A stretch of 64,000 bases of DNA from Nocardia acidivorans NBRC 108247 (GTDB lineage Bacteria > Actinomycetota > Actinomycetes > Mycobacteriales > Mycobacteriaceae), in NCBI RefSeq assembly GCF_001625085.1, contig NZ_BDAW01000009.1:124001-188000 (forward strand). Reading direction: 5' to 3'. This document shows positions 59,214 to 64,000 of the stretch, in pieces. Position 1 is the stretch's first letter, and each line of letters opens with the position of its first letter. A model generated the notes under the pieces. That model worked only from the letters and a program-made list of their open reading frames with translations. It made no database searches and had not been told where the DNA came from. The translations under genes were made by a program, and so were the position numbers.

Positions 59214-59693
59214 ATGATCGAGGAGGCCACACTGCATCAGCCCACGAGTGTCGCCGATCCCGATCAGCTGACGGAGGCGGCCGAGCTCTACCACAGCATC
59301 GGACGCCTGCTCCGGCTGCTGCGCCATTCGGGTGATCTGGGGCAGCTCAGCCCGGGCGCGGCGTCGGCGCTGGCGACCGTCGCGCGCGGCGGTCCCATGC
59401 GCCTGAGCGATCTGGCCAATACCGAAAGGGTCAGCGCCCCAACCATGTCCCGCATGGTGACGGGCCTGGAAAAGGGTGGCTATATCGTCCGTGAAGCCGA
59501 TCCGGAAGACGGTCGCGCCCAGCTCCTGAGCGCCACCGCCCGCGCCCACGATCTGGTCACCGGCCTCACCTCCGCCCGCATCCAGCGCTTCGCCGCCGCC
59601 ATGAGCAAACTCGACGCCGCGCAGCGCGAGGCCCTCATGGCATCGCTGGGCACCCTGATCGAGGCCCTCGGCCAGGAGTCCACTCCGGCCTGA
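59214..59693 (+). CDS. MarR-family regulator
   Basis: 159-aa winged-helix repressor. Seen: the dimer helix YHSIGRLLRLLRHSG, the HTH LSDLANTERVSAPTMSRMVT, the wing READPEDGRAQLLSATARAH. It is encoded 4 bp after the MFS exporter and almost certainly represses it through the CATTAG/CTAATG site at 57380. The ATG at 59214 follows a weak ribosome site in the MFS tail. Confidence 0.91.
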   Translation: MIEEATLHQPTSVADPDQLTEAAELYHSIGRLLRLLRHSGDLGQLSPGAASALATVARGGPMRLSDLANTERVSAPTMSRMVTGLEKGGYIVREADPEDGRAQLLSATARAHDLVTGLTSARIQRFAAAMSKLDAAQREALMASLGTLIEALGQESTPA

Positions 59694-59700
59694 TCGAAGT

Positions 59701-60158
59701 ACCGTTGCCCGGGCGACCACGGTGATCTTCGCGGCGGTCCCCCTGAGTTCGGTGCTGGGCGTGCCCGCGGGAACCCTCGCGGGCCGGCGCGCGGCGTTCA
59801 TCGTGCCGGGCGTGCTGTCCGCGGCGGTACTGGCGCTGCTCGCCGTATCCCTGCCCGCATTGCCCGCGCATCAAGAACTCGGGTGGTCGACACTGCGCTC
59901 CGCAACGAACGGCTCCGGCGTTCGATTCGCCTTGCTCGCAACGTTTCTCATCGTCCTAGCCCAGTTCGGCACCTACACCTATCGATTCTGTTCACCGCCT
60001 CATTCCAGGCGACCTTCTGCCTGGGCGCGCTGGCGGGCGGTGTGGTCGTGGACCGCAGCTCGCGCTCGACCGTGCTGGTCTACGGCGGCATCGCCGCATT
60101 GCTGGTCGTGGCAACGTGTTTCGGCCGCCCACGAGAACGCTCGCGGACGGCCGACTGA
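59701..60158 (+). pseudogene. MFS transporter remnant
   Basis: Two pieces of an AraJ/Cmx-like MFS protein: FAAVPLSSVLGVPAGTLAG through ALLATFLIVLAQFGTYTY, then in another frame SFQATFCLGALAGGVVVDRS through ALLVVATCFGRP. The N-terminal half and the helices between the two pieces are missing, and one frameshift separates them. Not a working transporter. Confidence 0.72.
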
Positions 60159-60171
60159 CGGAGACCGTGGC

Positions 60172-60624
60172 TCAGGCGTTGTCGAACGCGTTCCGCAGGG
60201 TCTGCAGGTCGATCTTGGTCATGGTCCGCAGGGAAGCGGTGACGGCGGGGACGCGGCCCGGATCGTTCATGAGGGCGGACATTCCGGCGGGGACGATCTG
60301 CCAGGACAGGCCGTACTTATCGGTCAGCCAGCCGCAAGGGCCGGGCTCGCCCTCGGCGGTGAAGGCCGCCCACAGGCGATCGACCTCGTCCTGGCCATCC
60401 ACCACGACCTGGATCGAGGCCGCGTCGGTGAAGGGGTGGCCGGGGCCGCCGTTGAGCAGGGTCAGGGCGTGGCCGGCCAGTTCGAGGGAGATAACGAAGG
60501 CGGTGCCGTCGGGGCCGCGGTTGATATCGGTGACCTTCGAATCCGCGATCAGCGAAGTGTAGAAGGTGGCGGCCTCTTCGGCCTGGTTCTCGAACCAGAG
60601 GAAGGTGGTGACGGTGGTGCTCAT
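60172..60624 (-). CDS. VOC-family (PhnB-like) protein
   Basis: 150-aa vicinal-oxygen-chelate fold protein of the 3-demethylubiquinone-methyltransferase-like/PhnB group. Seen: TTFLWFENQAEEAATFYTSL, the paired beta-alpha motif GTAFVISLELAGHALTLLNG and the C-terminal GWLTDKYGLSWQIVPAGM. Members include glyoxalase-like and unknown enzymes; metal ligands are not all evident. Stand-alone between the MFS remnant and the aminotransferase. Confidence 0.88.
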   Translation of the reverse strand: MSTTVTTFLWFENQAEEAATFYTSLIADSKVTDINRGPDGTAFVISLELAGHALTLLNGGPGHPFTDAASIQVVVDGQDEVDRLWAAFTAEGEPGPCGWLTDKYGLSWQIVPAGMSALMNDPGRVPAVTASLRTMTKIDLQTLRNAFDNA

Positions 60625-60732
60625 GATGGGCTCCTGGGGTGTTGGTGAGCTGCTTTCACCTACAGGTCGGAGCCAATCACGTTCCTTCGACGTATCCCGG
60701 GAGATTTCTCGAGAATCTTCTTTCGCCCCCGA

Positions 60733-61944
60733 TCACTGCCGGTAGGTGGCCAGGAAACGGCCGATCCGCTCGATGATCGCCTCCAGATCATCGGCGTACG
60801 GGAGGGTGACGATTCGGAAGTGATCGGGGCGCGGCCAATTGAAGCCGGTGCCCTGCACGATGTGAATCTTCTCCTGGAGCAGCAGATCCAGCACGAACTG
60901 CTCGTCATTGTGGATCGGGTACATGTCCAGGTCGATCCGCGGGAAGGCGTAGAGCGCGCCTTTGGCCTTCACACACGACACACCCGGAATGGTGTTGAGC
61001 GCCTCCCAGGCGCGATCGCGCTGTTCGCGCAGTCGGCCGCCGGGCAGCGTCAGATCATAGATGCTCTGATGCCCGCCCAGCGCGGCCTGAATCGCCTGCT
61101 GCGCGGGCACATTCGCGCAGAGCCGCAGACCCGCGAGCATGGTCAGGCCCTCGAGGTAGTTCTGCGCGTGCTCGATCGGCCCGGACACCACCAGCCATCC
61201 GGAGCGGAATCCGGCCGCCCGATACGACTTCGACAGCCCGGAGAAGGTCAGCACCAGCAGATCCGGGGCGAGCGAGGCGGTGGCGGTGTGCGCGAGATCG
61301 TCGTAGAGGATCTTGTCGTAGATCTCGTCGGAGAACACCACCAGGTTGTGCCGCCGCGCGACCTCGAGAACCTGGCGCACCACCTCCGGCGAGTACACCG
61401 CACCGGTCGGATTGTTCGGATTGATCAGCACGATCGCCCGCGTGCGATCGGTGACCTTGGCTTCGATATCGGCCACATCCGGGAACCAGTCCGCGCCCTC
61501 ATCGCAGATGTAGTGCACGGGCTTACCGCCATTGAGCGCGGTGGCCGCGGTCCAGAGCGGGAAATCCGGTGCGGGAACGAGTACCTCGTCCCCGTTCTCC
61601 AGCAGCGCCGTCATGGCCATCATGATCAATTCGGAGACGCCGTTGCCGAGAAACACCTCTTCGACATCGATCCCGTCCACACCGAGCGTCTGGTAGTACT
61701 GCACCACCGCGCGCCGCGCCGAGAGCAGCCCCTTCGAGGAGGAGTAGCCGCTGGAGACCGGCAGATTCCGGACCATGTCCTGCAGCAGTTCCGGCGGCGC
61801 CTCGAAGCCGAACGGCAGCGGGTTACCTGTATTGAGCTTCACCACGTGGTGTCCCTCGGCCTCCAGCCGTGCCGCGTGCTCGGCCACCGGTCCGCGGATC
61901 TCATACGACACACCGGACAGCTTGCTCGACTGCTTGACCTGCAT
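60733..61944 (-). CDS. PLP-dependent aminotransferase (AspC/AlaA-like)
   Basis: 403-aa class I aminotransferase. PLP-binding lysine in TFSGLSKSYRAAGFRSGWLV, the substrate arginine region FRIVTLPY, INPNNPTGAVYSPEVV and VFSDEIYDKILYDD. The closest characterised enzymes interconvert alanine or aspartate with 2-oxo acids. The ATG at 61944 has AGAAGGGA upstream and matches the normal N-terminus (QSSKLSGVSYEIRGP). It is divergent from an HxlR regulator with palindromic sites between, so it may be regulated by that protein. Confidence 0.91.
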   Translation of the reverse strand: MQVKQSSKLSGVSYEIRGPVAEHAARLEAEGHHVVKLNTGNPLPFGFEAPPELLQDMVRNLPVSSGYSSSKGLLSARRAVVQYYQTLGVDGIDVEEVFLGNGVSELIMMAMTALLENGDEVLVPAPDFPLWTAATALNGGKPVHYICDEGADWFPDVADIEAKVTDRTRAIVLINPNNPTGAVYSPEVVRQVLEVARRHNLVVFSDEIYDKILYDDLAHTATASLAPDLLVLTFSGLSKSYRAAGFRSGWLVVSGPIEHAQNYLEGLTMLAGLRLCANVPAQQAIQAALGGHQSIYDLTLPGGRLREQRDRAWEALNTIPGVSCVKAKGALYAFPRIDLDMYPIHNDEQFVLDLLLQEKIHIVQGTGFNWPRPDHFRIVTLPYADDLEAIIERIGRFLATYRQ

Positions 61945-61979
61945 GGAAGTCCCTTCTGAATGCGGTTGCGGCACACTCT

Positions 61980-62030
61980 ACTTGGAAATTCCAAGTTCGC
62001 ACTTTGTTTTTCCAAGTTGCACGCTACAGT
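61980..62030. promoter_or_regulatory. HxlR operators and promoter
   Basis: ACTTGGAA-A-TTCCAAGT (61980-61996) is a perfect 17-bp dyad; a half-site TTCCAAGT follows at 62010-62017. A -10-like TACAGT at 62025-62030 lies 6 bp before the HxlR GTG, implying a leaderless, autoregulated transcript also touching the aminotransferase promoter. Confidence 0.72.
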
Positions 62031-62036
62031 AGATGA

Positions 62037-62615
62037 GTGCCCCGCCGAAGCTACGACCACTACTGTGCCGTCAGCCGCGCCCTCGATATCGTCGGCGACC
62101 GCTGGAATCTGCTGGTCGTCCGCGAACTGTGTTCCGGCCCTCGCCGCTACAGCGATCTGTTCGCCGACCTGCCCGGCATCAGCACCGACGTCCTCGCCGC
62201 TCGACTCAAGGAGTTGGAACGCGACGACATTCTCACCCGCCGCAAGGTCGGCCCGCGCACCGCGACCGCCGTCTACGAATTGACCCCCACCGGTATGGCC
62301 CTGCGCCCGGCACTCGAGGCCCTCTCCGCCTGGGGCACCGAACACCTCGGCGAACGCCGCCCCACCGACGCCGTACGCGCGCACTGGTTCGCCCTCCCGC
62401 TGGGACGCGCTGTCGCCGAGGTCCTTCCGATCGGCACCGCCACGGTGCATATCGGTGACACGGTCCTGCACTACAACATCACCGCCGCGGGCATCACCCA
62501 CCACGACGGCCCGGCCCCCGCCTCGGACCTGGAGTTCCACCTGGATCTGGCGACCGCCGCCGAGGTGGCCACGGGAGCGCGCCCGCTCCCGGACCACTCG
62601 CCGTCAGCTCTGTAG
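62037..62615 (+). CDS. HxlR-family regulator
   Basis: 192-aa regulator. HxlR core CAVSRALDIVGDRWNLLVVR, SGPRRYSDLFADLPGISTDV, RLKELERDDILTRR, followed by a longer C-terminal domain (about 90 residues) resembling the SCP2-like ligand part found in some members. The start is a GTG at 62037. It shares the operator region with the aminotransferase. Its last 12 bp overlap the CBS-domain gene on the opposite strand. Confidence 0.9.
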   Translation: MPRRSYDHYCAVSRALDIVGDRWNLLVVRELCSGPRRYSDLFADLPGISTDVLAARLKELERDDILTRRKVGPRTATAVYELTPTGMALRPALEALSAWGTEHLGERRPTDAVRAHWFALPLGRAVAEVLPIGTATVHIGDTVLHYNITAAGITHHDGPAPASDLEFHLDLATAAEVATGARPLPDHSPSAL

Positions 62616-63032
62616 ATACCGCACCAGATGCTCGCGCTCATCCTCGAGTTCGGCGATCTGGCTCTTCACCACATCCCCGATGCTCACGATTCCGACCATG
62701 CGCCCGTCCTCGAGTACCGGCAGATGCCTGATTCGATGCTGGGTCATGGTCTCGTTCAACGTCTCCACCCGGTCATCGGGTGAGCAGGTGTGCACCGCCG
62801 CCGTCATGATCTCCGCGACCGGCGCGTCGAGCAGATCGGCTCCGATGCCGTGCAGCCGCCGCACAATGTCGCGCTCGGAGGCGATACCGGAGATCAGCAC
62901 GCCGTCCGGCGACACCACCACCGCGCCGACATTGTGTTCGGCGAGCACTTTCAATAGTTCACGCACGCTCGCATCGGGTGCGATAGTGACCACGCCAGGC
63001 CCTTTCCGGCGCAATAGTTCCGAGATTCGCAT
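62604..63032 (-). CDS. CBS-domain protein
   Basis: 142-aa protein with two CBS motifs (VTIAPDASVRELLKVLAEHN, VGAVVVSPDG; then VAEIMTAAVHTCSPDDRVET, RIRHLPVLEDGRMVGIVSIG). Paired CBS domains bind adenosine nucleotides and sense energy state. Stand-alone two-CBS proteins are common in mycobacteria and their partners are unknown. The 3' end overlaps the convergent HxlR gene by 12 bp. Confidence 0.91.
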   Translation of the reverse strand: MRISELLRRKGPGVVTIAPDASVRELLKVLAEHNVGAVVVSPDGVLISGIASERDIVRRLHGIGADLLDAPVAEIMTAAVHTCSPDDRVETLNETMTQHRIRHLPVLEDGRMVGIVSIGDVVKSQIAELEDEREHLVRYLQS

Positions 63033-63121
63033 ATGTCCACCGCCATTGGATCGAACCGTCGATGTCTTTCAGGATGGACCGTTGACAAGGCGGTGAACAG
63101 CAACGATTTGCGCGCCGATGC

Positions 63122-64000
63122 CTAACTTGCAGGCAGTGCATCGAGGGCGGCCTCGATGGCACGGTGAAAGGTGGGGTAGGCGTAGATCATTCGGCGCAGG
63201 GTCGCGGTCGGGATCTCGGCATGGACTGCCAGAGTCAGGGCGGCGAGAACTTCGCCGCCGTCAGGGCCGACTGACGTCGCACCGACCAGGACGCCGCGGT
63301 CGGCATCCTCCACGAGTTTGATGAAACCGGCATTGCCCGCCTTATGGAGCCAGCCGCGGGTGGAGTCCTGCAACTTGGTGAATCCGGTGCGGACATTCAA
63401 GCCCTGGGCCCGGGCCTGGGCTTCGGTCAGCCCGACGCCCCCGATCTCGGGATCGGTGAAGGTGACGTGCGGGACGGCGTGATACTGGGCGGTCTCCGAG
63501 GAGGTGCCGAGAATGTCGGCGGCGGCGATGCGCGAGTGATACATGGACATGTGCGTGAATGCGCCGTGGCCCACGACATCGCCGATGGCCCAGACCTTGT
63601 CGGCCGCGCGCAGGCGGTCGTCGACGGGAATACCGTGAGCGTTCTCGTCCAGGCCGAGGGAACCGATCCCCAATGCCGTCAGGTCGGTCCGGCGGCCGGT
63701 CGCGATGAGCAGATGCCGGGCGCGAACCGGATCACCGCTGTCGAGTTCGACGGTGAACTCCGATCCGTCGTGACCGACGGCCGTGCCGTGTCCGCCGCGA
63801 ACCGCGATACCCTCGGCCTCGAACACCTCGGCCAGCAACTCTCCCGCTTCGGGTTCGTTCTGCGGCACCAGATGACTGGCGATCACGGTGACCTTCGCAC
63901 CGAACCGCGCGAAGACCTGCGCGAACTCCACGCCCACCGGTCCGCCGCCCATGACGATGAGCGATTCGGGCACCTCGGTGACGGCGACGGCCTCACGATT
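63122..64000 (-). CDS. FAD/NAD(P)-dependent disulfide oxidoreductase (5' end outside window)
   Basis: Partial: the reading frame is open to base 64000, and 292 C-terminal residues are visible. NAD-binding GxGxxG-like VMGGGPVGVEFAQVFARFGA, ATGRRTDLTALGIG, the second FAD motif VWAIGDVVGHGAFTHM, and the interface domain YAYPTFHRAIEAAL with its catalytic-type histidine. The family includes mercuric reductase, LpdA-like quinone reductases and mycothione reductase. The N-terminal FAD and active-site cysteines lie outside the window, so the reaction cannot be decided. Confidence 0.88.
   Translation of the reverse strand, partial: NREAVAVTEVPESLIVMGGGPVGVEFAQVFARFGAKVTVIASHLVPQNEPEAGELLAEVFEAEGIAVRGGHGTAVGHDGSEFTVELDSGDPVRARHLLIATGRRTDLTALGIGSLGLDENAHGIPVDDRLRAADKVWAIGDVVGHGAFTHMSMYHSRIAAADILGTSSETAQYHAVPHVTFTDPEIGGVGLTEAQARAQGLNVRTGFTKLQDSTRGWLHKAGNAGFIKLVEDADRGVLVGATSVGPDGGEVLAALTLAVHAEIPTATLRRMIYAYPTFHRAIEAALDALPAS

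Overview
This 64 kb window is GC-rich, densely coded chromosomal DNA with frequent GTG starts and many 4-nt ATGA/GTGA gene overlaps. Gene content points to an actinobacterium of the Nocardia/Rhodococcus/Mycobacterium group, most likely Nocardia. Supporting genes are a mycobacterial-type succinate-semialdehyde dehydrogenase (GabD2), a CmtR-type Cd/Pb sensor, conservon operons, an F420-type LLM remnant, and KasA/B-like ketosynthase. The genus is inference; I had no database access. I see no rRNA, tRNA, CRISPR array, transposase or phage module.

Layout. 1-8.6 kb: end of an amidohydrolase, a terpene synthase with a prenyl-diphosphate synthase, a UPF0014 (FetAB-like) ABC exporter, a SnoaL-like protein, two paralogous proteins of unknown function, and a decayed LLM oxidoreductase. 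7.4-10.8 kb: a GAF regulator, DUF779 protein and gabD2, with a striking 11-bp-phased operator array at 8680-8753. 11-16 kb: an MFS pump translationally coupled to a SigG-type ECF sigma factor, then a lipoprotein alkaline phosphatase with a small partner. 16.3-23.9 kb: two tandem conservons (sensor kinase, roadblock protein, small GTPase); only the second has the DUF742 component. 24-28.1 kb: a broken TetR gene containing a tandem duplication, RidA-DinB opposite a YafY/WYL regulator, a CmtR-like sensor with a CDF metal exporter, and an epoxide-hydrolase pseudogene. 28.2-31.1 kb: methionine-salvage genes mtnC, mtnD and a fused mtnAB.

31.3-36.8 kb: a toxin-antitoxin-like pair, a two-component system whose genes are convergent and overlap by 84 bp, a PAP2 phosphatase, and a ketosynthase opposite a TetR regulator. 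36.8-49.2 kb: two NUDIX genes lying near two inverted copies of a 51-bp palindromic repeat, a nitronate monooxygenase-like gene with a perfect KstR-type operator, an HNH nuclease-like secreted protein, a serine hydrolase, an MFS/HxlR pair, an AlkZ-like DNA glycosylase, a thiolase, and YoaK and HdeD membrane proteins.

49.2-55.2 kb: a compact Calvin-cycle operon cbbL-cbbS-cbbX-fbp-prk, divergent from cbbR. It encodes red-type RuBisCO with its activase, so carbon fixation is the clearest metabolic capability here. 55.2-64 kb: an amidohydrolase, DUF1707 and TrmO-like proteins, MFS/MarR and aminotransferase/HxlR pairs, a CBS protein, two more gene remnants, and the C-terminal part of a flavin disulfide oxidoreductase cut by the window edge.

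Many regulators here sit beside their targets with visible palindromic operators, and several genes look leaderless, with a -10 element 7-11 bp before the start codon.
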